Source: Janthinobacterium sp. BJB426
GTDB lineage: Bacteria; Pseudomonadota; Gammaproteobacteria; Burkholderiales; Burkholderiaceae_D
Assembly (NCBI RefSeq): GCF_002735705.1
Contig: NZ_PDZL01000001.1
Span: 1 to 64,000, forward strand
Reading direction: 5' to 3'
DNA length: 64,000 nt
A model generated the notes under the pieces. That model saw only the letters and a list, made by a program, of their open reading frames with translations. It had not been told where the DNA came from and ran no database searches. The position numbers and the translations under genes are program-made. Shown here piece by piece: positions 29,082 to 36,619 of the stretch. Every line of letters starts with the position of its first letter. Position 1 is the stretch's first letter.

Positions 29082-29132
29082 TCATTGCCTCGGCAATGAT
29101 AGACCCGGGGCGGCTATCCGCCGCCCCTCGGG
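29082..29132 (+). other. Two stem-loops between yajC and secD
   Basis: TCATTGCC and GGCAATGA form a first hairpin (29082-29099), and GGGGCGG / CCGCCCC a second, longer one (29104-29132). Neither has a T run, so they are not ordinary terminators. They may set mRNA stability or expression ratio between yajC and secD. Confidence 0.5.
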
Positions 29133-29168
29133 ACGCCTCCGACGCTCAACACTGAACGCTGAATCACT

Positions 29169-31034
29169 ATGAATCGCTATCCTGCCTGGAAATACATCAT
29201 CATCGTCGTCGCCTTATTGCTGGGCGCACTTTATACGGCGCCCAATTATTTCGGTGAATCACCGGCGCTGCAAGTAACCAGCGGCAAGTCGACCGTCAAA
29301 GTGACGGGCGATCTGATGACGCAAGTCGAGCAAATATTGACGAAAGAAAACGTCAAGTCGGAAGGTGTCACCATGGATGGCGCCGGCAACCTCGCCTCCG
29401 TGCGCGTGCGTTTCGCCGATCCCGATACCCAGTTCAAGGCGAAACTGGTGCTGGAAAAGGACCTCAATCCCGATTCCACCGATCCCGCGTACATCGTGAC
29501 GGTCAACCTGCAAGCCAATACCCCGATGTGGATGCAAAAGCTGCATGCCTTGCCCATGTTCCTGGGCCTGGACTTGCGCGGTGGCGTGCACTTCCTGATG
29601 CAGGTCGATGCGAAAGCAGTACTGAACAAGAAAGTCCAGGGCGTCCAGTCCGCCGCGCGTAGCGTGTTGCGCGACAAGAATATCCGCCACGCCGGTATCG
29701 AGCGCGTGGGCGACAGCGTGCAGATCAACTTCCGTGACGCGGAAACGCGCCTGAAGGCAAAGAATGTCCTGTCCGACCAGATGACGGAGCTGGCGTTTGC
29801 CGATGCGGGCGAAGGCAGCGATTTGAAACTGAACATCACCCTGAAACCGGCGGCCCTGAAAGCCACCATCGATGAAGGCGTGAAACAGAATATTTCAACC
29901 CTGTCCAAGCGCGTCAACGAGCTGGGCGTGGCCGAGCCGCTGATCCAGCAGCAAGGCCCTGACCGCATCGTGGTGCAATTGCCTGGCGTGCAGGACGTGG
30001 CTCGCGCGAAAGCCATCATCGGCCGCACGGCGACCCTGGAAGTGCGCCTGGTCGATGAAACCATCGTGCCTGGCACGGAACTGTCGAGCGCCATCCCATT
30101 CAACTCGGAACTGTTCACCGTCGGCAAGGGCGTTCCTGTCGTGCTGGCGAAAGACGTGATCCTGACGGGCGACTATATCTCCAGCGCCACGGCCAGCTTC
30201 GACCAGAACCAGCAAGCGGCCGTGTCGATCGACCTGAACGGCGACGGCGGACGCAAGATGCGCGAAGCGACGCGCGAACGCGTGGGCAAGCGCATGGCCA
30301 TCGTGCTGTTTGAAAAGGGCAAGCCGGAAGTGCTGTCGGTTGCCACCATCCAGCAGGAGCTCGGTTCGCGCTTCCAGATCACCGGCATGGGCGGCGCGGA
30401 AAACGCGAATGAACTGGCGCTTCTGCTGCGCTCGGGCGCCCTGTCCGCACCGATGACTGTCATCGAAGAACGCACGATCGGACCGCAGCTGGGCGCGGAA
30501 AACATCGCCAAGGGCTTCCACTCGACCCTGTATGGCTTCATCGCCATCGCCATCTTCATGATCGCCTACTACATGCTGTTCGGCGCCTTCAGCGTGCTGG
30601 CCCTGGCCGCCAACTTGCTGTTGCTGATCGCCTTGCTGTCGATGATCCAGGTGACGCTGACACTGCCAGGTATCGCCGCTATCGCGCTGGCGCTGGGCAT
30701 GGCGATTGACGCAAACGTGCTGATCAATGAACGTATCCGTGAAGAGCTGCGCGCTGGCAATACGCCGCAAGCGGCGATCGCCGCCGGCTTCGACCGCGCC
30801 TGGGCCACGATTCTCGACTCGAACGTGACCACCCTGATCGTCGGCCTGGCACTGCTGGCCTTCGGCAGCGGTCCCGTGCGCGGCTTCGCTGTCGTGCATT
30901 GCCTGGGTATCCTGACCTCGATGTTCTCCTCCGTGTTCGTGTCGCGCGGCGTGGTCAACCTCTGGTATGGCCGCAAGAAAAAGCTGACGACCTTGTCGAT
31001 CGGTACGGTGTGGGTGCCGGGCACCAGCAAATAA
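29169..31034 (+). CDS. secD: Protein translocase subunit SecD
   Basis: Inner-membrane protein of 621 residues that, with SecF, uses the proton gradient to help proteins leave the Sec channel. A first membrane span (residues 7-27) is followed by a large periplasmic P1 region containing GLDLRGGVHFLMQVD near residue 140, and then five membrane spans after residue 450 with the RND-type ALGMAIDANVLINERIREE motif. Length and order are typical. Confidence 0.97.
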   Translation: MNRYPAWKYIIIVVALLLGALYTAPNYFGESPALQVTSGKSTVKVTGDLMTQVEQILTKENVKSEGVTMDGAGNLASVRVRFADPDTQFKAKLVLEKDLNPDSTDPAYIVTVNLQANTPMWMQKLHALPMFLGLDLRGGVHFLMQVDAKAVLNKKVQGVQSAARSVLRDKNIRHAGIERVGDSVQINFRDAETRLKAKNVLSDQMTELAFADAGEGSDLKLNITLKPAALKATIDEGVKQNISTLSKRVNELGVAEPLIQQQGPDRIVVQLPGVQDVARAKAIIGRTATLEVRLVDETIVPGTELSSAIPFNSELFTVGKGVPVVLAKDVILTGDYISSATASFDQNQQAAVSIDLNGDGGRKMREATRERVGKRMAIVLFEKGKPEVLSVATIQQELGSRFQITGMGGAENANELALLLRSGALSAPMTVIEERTIGPQLGAENIAKGFHSTLYGFIAIAIFMIAYYMLFGAFSVLALAANLLLLIALLSMIQVTLTLPGIAAIALALGMAIDANVLINERIREELRAGNTPQAAIAAGFDRAWATILDSNVTTLIVGLALLAFGSGPVRGFAVVHCLGILTSMFSSVFVSRGVVNLWYGRKKKLTTLSIGTVWVPGTSK

Positions 31035-31072
31035 GCGACGCCCCGACTCACCCAATAGCGTCAACAGCGATA

Positions 31073-31099
31073 GCGTCCGGTGGCACAGCCGCCGGACGC
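31073..31099 (+). other. Stem-loop between secD and secF
   Basis: GCGTCCGG and CCGGACGC form an eight-base-pair stem extended by GG/CC around a short loop. It has no T run and lies 25 bases before secF. A role in processing or stability of the secDF message is possible. Confidence 0.5.
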
Positions 31100-31123
31100 A
31101 CAGAATAGAACTCAGAGGATTTC

Positions 31124-32146
31124 ATGGAATTTTTCCGGATCAAAAAAGATATTCCCTTCATGCGCCATGCGTTGATTTTCAACGTCATTTCGGCCGTGAC
31201 CTTCCTTGCCGCCGTCTTCTTCCTGTTCCACAAGGGCTTGCACCTGTCCGTGGAATTCAAGGGCGGCACCGTGATGGAGGTGAAGTACCCGAAAGCGGCC
31301 AACCTTGAAGGCATACGCGGCACCTTGATCGGCCTGGGTTATGAAGAGCCGGGCGTGACCAGCTTCGATACGGCGCGCGACGTCATGATCCGCCTGCCGG
31401 TGGAAAAGGGCGTCAGCGCCGCGAACACCTCGCAACGCGTGTTTGAAGCCTTGTGCAAGGCCGAGCAAGGCACGACCAAGGGCGTCGATACCGTCACCGA
31501 AAAGGGCGAGCACGTCATCAAGAGCGCCTGCATGGACGCGGCCGGTAGCGAATCGGTCGTCTTGCAGAAAGTCGAATTCGTCGGCCCGCAAGTGGGCGAG
31601 GAACTGAAGCAGAACGGCTTGAACGCGCTGGTGATGGTGATTCTGGGCGTGATGATCTACCTGGCCATCCGCTTCGAGTGGAAATACGCTGTCTCGGCCA
31701 TTATCGCCAACTTGCATGACGTGGTGATCATCCTGGGCTTCTTCGCCTTCTTCCAGTGGGAATTCTCGCTGACGGTGCTGGCGGCGATCCTGGCGGTGCT
31801 CGGCTACTCGGTCAACGAATCGGTGGTGATCTTTGACCGTATCCGCGAAAACTTCCGCAAGCAGCGCAAGGCGACCGTGCATGAAGTGATCGACAGCGCG
31901 ATCACCAGCACCATTTCGCGTACCATCATCACCCACGGTTCCACCCAGATGATGGTGCTGTCGATGCTGGTCTTCGGCGGCCAGACCCTGCACCATTTCG
32001 CACTGGCGCTGACCATCGGTATCTGCTTCGGTATTTACTCGTCCGTGTTCGTCGCGGCCTCGATCGCCATGTGGCTGGGCGTCAAGCGCGAAGACTTGAT
32101 CAAGCCGGTCAAGGAAAAAGACGAAACCGACGGCGCCGTGGTGTAA
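31124..32146 (+). CDS. secF: Protein translocase subunit SecF
   Basis: Partner of SecD, 340 residues, with six membrane spans and a smaller periplasmic domain. The start EFFRIKKDIPFMRHA, the SVEFKGGT segment near residue 43 and the RND motif GYSVNESVVIFDRIREN are characteristic. It ends the yajC-secD-secF cluster, and a strong terminator follows. Confidence 0.97.
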   Translation: MEFFRIKKDIPFMRHALIFNVISAVTFLAAVFFLFHKGLHLSVEFKGGTVMEVKYPKAANLEGIRGTLIGLGYEEPGVTSFDTARDVMIRLPVEKGVSAANTSQRVFEALCKAEQGTTKGVDTVTEKGEHVIKSACMDAAGSESVVLQKVEFVGPQVGEELKQNGLNALVMVILGVMIYLAIRFEWKYAVSAIIANLHDVVIILGFFAFFQWEFSLTVLAAILAVLGYSVNESVVIFDRIRENFRKQRKATVHEVIDSAITSTISRTIITHGSTQMMVLSMLVFGGQTLHHFALALTIGICFGIYSSVFVAASIAMWLGVKREDLIKPVKEKDETDGAVV

Positions 32147-32176
32147 GCGCAGGTTTTTTTGCAGGTCGAATGAAGA

Positions 32177-32207
32177 ACGATCACCGTTTGCGGTGGTCGT
32201 TTTTTTT
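32177..32207 (+). terminator. Terminator of the yajC-secDF operon
   Basis: A ten-base-pair stem ACGATCACCG / CGGTGGTCGT with a TTTG loop (one G-T pair) is followed by seven or more T, 30 bases after the secF stop. Confidence 0.88.
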
Positions 32208-32214
32208 ATGGCGG

Positions 32215-32970
32215 ATGATGATGAAGCGTTTTTTATGGGCAGGTGTGATGGCGGGCGTGACGGCGTTGGCCGGCGCCGCCGATTTCAGCCGCACTGGCAG
32301 TGACAGCATCGCCATGCGCGGCCCGATTGCCGAGGGCGACGTGGACAAGCTGCGGCGGCTGGCCACGCCGGGCACCAGGCTGTTGCGCGTGAATAGCGAC
32401 GGCGGCGATGCGCAGGCTGCGATGCAGCTGGGCCGCCTGGTGCGCCAGCTGCGGCTCGATATCGCCGTCGACACCGTGTGCGCGGGCAGCTGCGCCCTGT
32501 ATGTCTTCCCGGCCGCGCGCCGCAAGCACATTGCGGCCGATGCCGTGCTGGCGCTGCAGGAGTCGGCTTTCCTGCGCACGCAGGCGAACCAGGAGCAGAT
32601 GCGCCGCAGCCTGCGTGAGGCGGGCGTGGCGGCCGAGGACCTGGACAGTGAAACGCAAGCGCTGGCAGCTCAATTGGCAGAGACGGCGGCGCTGGAAGCG
32701 GCGTTTGCCGCGCAGCTGGGCTTTTCTCCCGCCTTTTACCGCGATTTCCTGCAAGTGGCGGCGCAGGCCGAGAGCGTGCGCCAGCGCTTTCCCGACCAGG
32801 AGGCGGCCATTTACTGGTGGCCCGCCGCCGCCCGGTTGCAGCGCTGCTACGGCATCGGCGGCGTGGAAGAGGGGACGCGCGCGGCGCGCATACTGCCCGA
32901 TGGCTACGTGTACGTGCCGGCCCTGTCGGCTCTCGTCATGGGTGACCAAGCTTTGCAGGCCTGTCCATGA
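32215..32970 (+). CDS. Exported ClpP-like protein (COG3904-like), function unknown
   Basis: Protein of about 251 residues with a signal peptide of about 22 residues ending in LAGAA. The core has a ClpP/crotonase-like pattern: NSDGGDAQAAMQLGRLVR near residue 60, then VCAGSCALYVFPAARR around Ser92, the place of the serine nucleophile in ClpP-like periplasmic proteins. A hydrolytic activity is inferred only from this resemblance. Three consecutive ATG codons (32215, 32218, 32221) could each be the start; no strong ribosome binding site separates them. Its last four bases overlap the YafY gene (ATGA), suggesting coupled translation. Confidence 0.68.
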   Translation: MMMKRFLWAGVMAGVTALAGAADFSRTGSDSIAMRGPIAEGDVDKLRRLATPGTRLLRVNSDGGDAQAAMQLGRLVRQLRLDIAVDTVCAGSCALYVFPAARRKHIAADAVLALQESAFLRTQANQEQMRRSLREAGVAAEDLDSETQALAAQLAETAALEAAFAAQLGFSPAFYRDFLQVAAQAESVRQRFPDQEAAIYWWPAAARLQRCYGIGGVEEGTRAARILPDGYVYVPALSALVMGDQALQACP

Positions 32971-33668
32971 GCCGCAGCGGCCGTTTGTTCCTGTTGATGG
33001 ACGCCATGCGCGCAAGGCGCGTGCCCGTCACGGCGGCCCAGCTGGCGCAGCAGCTGGGCGTCTCCGAACGCACGATTTACCGCGATATCCAGACCCTGGC
33101 CGAACTGGGTGCGCCCCTGCAGGGCGAAGCGGGCATCGGCTATGTGCTGCGCCGTGGCGCCTTCTTGCCGCCGCTGATGTTTGGCGCCGATGAACTGGAA
33201 GCGCTGGTGCTGGGCGCGCGCTGGGTGCGCCGGCAAGGTGATGCGGGCCTGGCGCAGGCGGCCAGCAATGCCCTGGCCAAGATCGCGGCCGCCTCGCCGC
33301 GCGACCTGCGCGACAGCATGGCCGAGACCAGCTTGTGGGTGCCGCTGGGGCGCCCCGCCGATGGCACGCAGGCGGCCGACCGCTACGTGCAGCCCGTGCG
33401 CGAGGCGATCCGCTACGAACAGAAAATCACGCTCGCCTATCAGGATGAGCATGGCAGCGCCACCTCGCGCACGGTGTGGCCGTTTGCCCTGGCCTTTTTC
33501 GAAGGCAAGCGCCTGCTGGCCGCCTGGTGCGAGCTGCGCGGCGATTACCGGCATTTCCGCATCGACCGCATCGCCAGCGTGCAGCAGCATGAGGAGCGCT
33601 ATCCCACGCGGCGCCATGTGCTGCTCGATGCCTGGCGCAAGGCGCACGAGATTGATCCGGAATCCTGA
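32967..33668 (+). CDS. YafY/WYL-family transcriptional regulator
   Basis: DNA-binding protein of 233 residues. Residues 5-60 form an HTH_11 winged helix (VTAAQLAQQLGVSERTIYRDIQ), and residues 130-205 a WYL-type sensor domain ending in YRHFRIDRI. The WYL triplet itself is replaced by a sequence around RLLAAW. These regulators usually control a neighbouring gene. The perfect inverted repeat just downstream, ahead of the GST gene, is the likely target. The gene overlaps the preceding ClpP-like gene by four bases. Confidence 0.88.
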   Translation: MSRSGRLFLLMDAMRARRVPVTAAQLAQQLGVSERTIYRDIQTLAELGAPLQGEAGIGYVLRRGAFLPPLMFGADELEALVLGARWVRRQGDAGLAQAASNALAKIAAASPRDLRDSMAETSLWVPLGRPADGTQAADRYVQPVREAIRYEQKITLAYQDEHGSATSRTVWPFALAFFEGKRLLAAWCELRGDYRHFRIDRIASVQQHEERYPTRRHVLLDAWRKAHEIDPES

Positions 33669-33677
33669 TATTCGCTC

Positions 33678-33694
33678 CTGACAAAAACTGTCAG
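33678..33694. promoter_or_regulatory. Inverted repeat, candidate operator of the YafY-type regulator
   Basis: CTGACA and TGTCAG are perfect inverted arms with a five-base AAAAC spacer. The site lies between the regulator gene and the GST gene, 48 bases before the GST ATG, where a repressor or activator would bind. Confidence 0.55.
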
Positions 33695-33742
33695 TAACGG
33701 CGACTACGATGGTGGCTTCTTCACTCACCGGAGCCATCCATC

Positions 33743-34369
33743 ATGCGCCTGTACCACCACCCCATGTCCTCGAATGCCCGCCGTGCCCTGATGACGGCGA
33801 TCCACCTCGGCCTGCCGCTGGAACTGGCGGAAGTCGACCTGATGAATGCGGATGACCGCCGCCGCCTGTCCGAGCTGAACCCGAACGGCAAGGTTCCCGT
33901 GCTGGCCGATGGCGCTTTCCTGCTGTGGGAATCGTGCGCCATCATGCAATACCTGGCCGAACAGGTACCGGGCCAGACGCTTTATCCGCAGGCGCCGCAA
34001 GCCCGCGCCGACGTCAATCGCTGGCTGTTCTGGGCCGCGCAGCACTTCGCGCCCGCCATCAGCGTGCTGGCCTGGGAGCGCGCCTGGAAGGGCATGACGG
34101 GCAATGGTCCGGCGGATCCGCTGGAAGAGGCGCGCGGCGAGCGCGACCTGCATGAGTGCGCCGTGGTGCTGGACGCGCATCTGGCTGGGCGCCGCTGGAT
34201 CCACGCAGATGATGTGACCCTGGCCGACTTCGCCGTGGCCGCGCCGCTGATGTACAGCGAAGCCGTGCGGTTGCCGCTGGCGCAGTACCAGCATATCCAG
34301 GCGTGGTTTGCCCGCGTGCGGCAGCTGCGTGCCTGGCAGGAAACGGATGTGCAGCTATTGCCGGGATAA
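33743..34369 (+). CDS. Glutathione S-transferase family protein
   Basis: Cytosolic protein of 208 residues with an N-terminal thioredoxin-like domain (MRLYHHPMSSNARRA, then NGKVPVLADG and WESCAIMQYLAE for glutathione binding) and an all-helical C-terminal domain with LADFAVAAPL. It would conjugate glutathione to electrophiles or reduce peroxides; the substrate is unknown. The upstream inverted repeat and YafY regulator suggest inducible expression. Confidence 0.9.
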   Translation: MRLYHHPMSSNARRALMTAIHLGLPLELAEVDLMNADDRRRLSELNPNGKVPVLADGAFLLWESCAIMQYLAEQVPGQTLYPQAPQARADVNRWLFWAAQHFAPAISVLAWERAWKGMTGNGPADPLEEARGERDLHECAVVLDAHLAGRRWIHADDVTLADFAVAAPLMYSEAVRLPLAQYQHIQAWFARVRQLRAWQETDVQLLPG

Positions 34370-34462
34370 TGTGCGCGCTAAGTGTGCCAGCGCACGGAGC
34401 TGGCGCGGCGCACCGCATAAGATAGGGCTGTCTCTTTCAGGACATCCCTAGCTTTGGACTTT

Positions 34463-34487
34463 ACCCGCTTTCGAGCGGGTTTTTTTT
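34463..34487 (+). terminator. Terminator downstream of the GST gene
   Basis: A perfect ACCCGCT / AGCGGGT stem with a TTCG tetraloop is followed by seven T. It lies 94 bases after the GST stop. Confidence 0.88.
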
Positions 34488-34513
34488 GAATAGCGGCTTG
34501 ATAAATTGATAAT
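34486..34513 (+). promoter_or_regulatory. Candidate sigma-70 promoter of the 54-residue ORF
   Basis: TTGAAT (34486-34491) and GATAAT (34508-34513) are separated by 16 bases, directly after the terminator and 43 bases before the ATG of the short ORF. Confidence 0.5.
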
Positions 34514-34555
34514 CGCTGCGCAGATGGGACGCACCCCACTTCCCGCAGGTACGCC

Positions 34556-34720
34556 ATGTTCATGCCACGCCATCCGAAACCCCTGTTGAGTACCAAGGCG
34601 GTCGCCACGCAAGTCGTCCAGCAAAAGCAGGGAACACAGGCCATGGACAAGCATGTGCTGATCGTCGACACGCTCAAGCCGGCGGCGCCGCCGCCGGTCA
34701 TCAAGAACCCTGCGGTTTAG
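34556..34720 (+). CDS. Small hypothetical protein, 54 residues
   Basis: Open frame of 54 codons starting MFMPRHPKPLLSTKAV. It has a basic N-terminal half and a Pro/Ala-rich tail (KPAAPPPVIKNPAV), no membrane span and no Cys. I do not recognise it. Support comes from context: it has its own promoter-like boxes and an isolating terminator upstream, and it ends exactly at the HDOD gene's stop, overlapping it by four bases like other convergent pairs in this window. It may still be spurious. Confidence 0.42.
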   Translation: MFMPRHPKPLLSTKAVATQVVQQKQGTQAMDKHVLIVDTLKPAAPPPVIKNPAV

Positions 34721-35565
34721 TGCACGAGCACCTTCAGCAGCGACTGCACTTCATCGTCCGATTCTTCCATGATGCTCGACAGGGTCGCATCGTCGCCGAT
34801 CAGGCAATCGATGCTGCGTGCGGCGCGGGCGGCGCGCACGGCGATGGCGGCTGGGCTTTCGTTGAGGGGCGACGAGACGGGCGCCAGGTCATTCGCCAGC
34901 AGCAGGGTGTCGCCCAGCGATTCGGGCGGAATGGCGCGCAAGCCTTCCCACAGCGCACCGATGGCGCCCATTACCGCTTCCGGCACCTTCAGTTTGGCCA
35001 GTACGCCGTGGCCGATGGCCTGTTCGCCATGTTCGACCCAGTCTTCCGGTTCGCCGTCGAGGATGCCGGGGAATTCGGCCGCGCGCGACAACAGATAAAA
35101 GCCGCCCACTTCATGCATGATGCCGGCAAACAGGGCCGTATCGGGATCCACCTTGGTGACGCGGCGGGCCAGAACCTGCGACAGGGCCGCCACGTGGGCC
35201 GTATGTTCCCACAGCTGGTTGGCCTTCGCTTGCAGCACGGGATCGGTGATGGTGCTGCCCAGCTGGCGCACGATCAGCGATGCCACCACCGATTGCAGGG
35301 TGCGCACGCCGAGCCGCTGCACGGCGTTGCGCACGCTGGTGATTTCATTGCCGGAACGGTTGAACGCCACGGAATTGGCGATGGCCACCGTGCGCGCGGC
35401 CAGCAGCGGGTCAGCCTGCACCAGCTTGGCGGCGGCCTCGATATGGCAGTCGGGATCGGCCAGCGCCTCTTGCAGCTTGAGCGAAGCGTCCACATTGGCA
35501 GGAAAGGTCAGCTCGCCACGAGCGGCTTGTGCGGCGATGCTTTTAAAGGCGTCGAGTCTGTTCAT
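34717..35565 (-). CDS. HDOD domain protein
   Basis: Protein of 282 residues, almost wholly one HDOD domain (an HD-like domain without full catalytic ligands), found in signalling proteins that integrate c-di-GMP, motility or stress responses. Visible hallmarks include ADPLLAARTVAIANSVAFNR near residue 50, RLGVRTLQSV, and FAGIMHEVGGFYLL near residue 145. No receiver or output domain is attached. The ATG lies only about seven bases from a TATAAT box and has no ribosome binding site, so its mRNA may be leaderless. Confidence 0.85.
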   Translation of the reverse strand: MNRLDAFKSIAAQAARGELTFPANVDASLKLQEALADPDCHIEAAAKLVQADPLLAARTVAIANSVAFNRSGNEITSVRNAVQRLGVRTLQSVVASLIVRQLGSTITDPVLQAKANQLWEHTAHVAALSQVLARRVTKVDPDTALFAGIMHEVGGFYLLSRAAEFPGILDGEPEDWVEHGEQAIGHGVLAKLKVPEAVMGAIGALWEGLRAIPPESLGDTLLLANDLAPVSSPLNESPAAIAVRAARAARSIDCLIGDDATLSSIMEESDDEVQSLLKVLVH

Positions 35566-35572
35566 TGAAAAA

Positions 35573-35600
35573 ATTATACTCGCAATATTTCCGTACGGAA
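35573..35600 (-). promoter_or_regulatory. TATAAT box and perfect palindrome upstream of the HDOD gene
   Basis: On the minus strand TATAAT (35578-35573) ends seven bases before the ATG. Just upstream, TTCCGTACGGAA (35589-35600) is a perfect 12-bp palindrome in the place of the -10/-35 spacer, a typical repressor site. The -35 box is weak. Confidence 0.45.
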
Positions 35601-35662
35601 CTTTTTAACCATGATCTTTTCGCAAACAGCTTAGTAAAAGGCAAGCAAAGCCCCGTAAACGG

Positions 35663-35699
35663 AAAAAGGCATGCCGCAGATATAGCGGCATGCCTTTTT
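35663..35699. terminator. Strong bidirectional terminator
   Basis: A perfect 15-base-pair stem, AAAAAGGCATGCCGC and its complement, encloses a seven-base loop and has A and T runs on both flanks. It follows the stop of the minus-strand gene at 35724-36008, so it probably terminates that gene. Confidence 0.88.
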
Positions 35700-35723
35700 A
35701 ACGAGAGCGATCGTCAAGCGTTA

Positions 35724-36008
35724 CTACAGCGATTCACTAAATATCGCGTCGCAACCTTCAACCAGTTCGTCGCTGTCTTCCAGCTCATCCGTCAAGCCCA
35801 GGTCGAAGAGTTCCTCGACGGCGTTCATGAAGCTGTTGTGCTTGGTGGCGCCGATCAGGCGGTAGATTTCGCCGTCTTCGTTGCGCACGCCGATGATCAG
35901 TTTTTCCTGGCGTACCAGTTCCGGCGTGCTGGCGTTGAGCAGCAGGTTGCCGATGATGTGTTTATCGAAATGAGCAGGCTTTTTGCCTTCGAGCAGTGAG
36001 GTTTTCAA
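35724..36008 (-). CDS. Conserved-looking acidic protein of unknown function, 94 residues
   Basis: Small cytoplasmic protein that I do not recognise. The N-terminal part is basic (MKTSLLEGKKPAHFDKH), the middle contains LIIGVRNEDGEIYRLIG, a possible beta-hairpin, and the last 30 residues are strongly acidic (LTDELEDSDELVEG). There is no signal peptide or membrane segment. Its codon use fits the genome, and a strong terminator follows its stop, both arguing that it is expressed. It lies downstream of the MarR gene on the same strand, 45 bases apart. Confidence 0.68.
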   Translation of the reverse strand: MKTSLLEGKKPAHFDKHIIGNLLLNASTPELVRQEKLIIGVRNEDGEIYRLIGATKHNSFMNAVEELFDLGLTDELEDSDELVEGCDAIFSESL

Positions 36009-36053
36009 CTTGGTTTCCTTTGTCTTGTTTGAATGTCTTTGCTTGGTGAATGG

Positions 36054-36488
36054 TCAGCCGTGGCCGCTGGCAATGGCGTGTTTCAAGCCTGCCAGGGTGC
36101 TTTCCAGGCGCATGAAATCGTCTTCGGTGTAGCCGTCGAACAGGCGCTGGCCCTGTTTTGTCAGCTTGGGGAACACGTCATGGAACACCTGTTCGCCCTC
36201 GCAGCTCAGGCGCACGTAATAGGAACGTTTGTCGCGTGGACAACGTTCGCGGATCACCAGCCCCTTTTGTTCCAGCCGGTCCACCACGCCCGTCAAGGTA
36301 CCCTTGGTAATGAGGGTTTTCTGGCCAAGTTCCTTGTAGGACATGCCACAGGTGTTGCCGAGCGTGGCGATGATGTCGAATTGCGCATGCGTCAAGCCGT
36401 ACTGGCGCACGAAGTCGCCAGAAAACCGCTCGAAGCCTTGCATGCATTCGGCCAGCAGCCGGATACTTTTTAAATATCGTTCACCCAT
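36054..36488 (-). CDS. MarR-family transcriptional regulator
   Basis: Winged-helix regulator of about 144 residues. The recognition region MSYKELGQKTLITKGTLTG and the wing ERCPRDKRSYYVRLS near residues 60-105 are typical of MarR proteins, which sense small ligands as dimers. The start MGERYLKSIRLL at 36488 fits the family. The frame is open back to 36581, but that would leave only 38 bases to the divergent argR. A TATAAT box sits eight bases upstream of the ATG, so the message may be leaderless. Its target is unknown; the 94-residue gene downstream is likely cotranscribed. Confidence 0.86.
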   Translation of the reverse strand: MGERYLKSIRLLAECMQGFERFSGDFVRQYGLTHAQFDIIATLGNTCGMSYKELGQKTLITKGTLTGVVDRLEQKGLVIRERCPRDKRSYYVRLSCEGEQVFHDVFPKLTKQGQRLFDGYTEDDFMRLESTLAGLKHAIASGHG

Positions 36489-36495
36489 GGGGGTG

Positions 36496-36501
36496 ATTAT
36501 A
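36496..36501 (-). promoter_or_regulatory. TATAAT box immediately before the MarR gene
   Basis: On the minus strand TATAAT ends seven bases before the chosen ATG. An AAGGA lies further upstream, too far to be a ribosome binding site for this start. No convincing -35 box was found. Confidence 0.4.
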
Positions 36502-36619
36502 TCCTTCCGCCCCGCTTTTTTCCGCCGCGCCAGGATGGACCCTTGCACGGAGGGCTGGAGAGGGCGGAAGTCCGGTATCATGTGGGCAACTCAGCCCTTG
36601 CCCCAGGCCCGCCTCGCCG

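Noticed and set aside
36489-36581. Upstream ATG start for the MarR regulator
   Set aside because: It would add 31 unrelated residues and leave only 38 bases for two divergent promoters.
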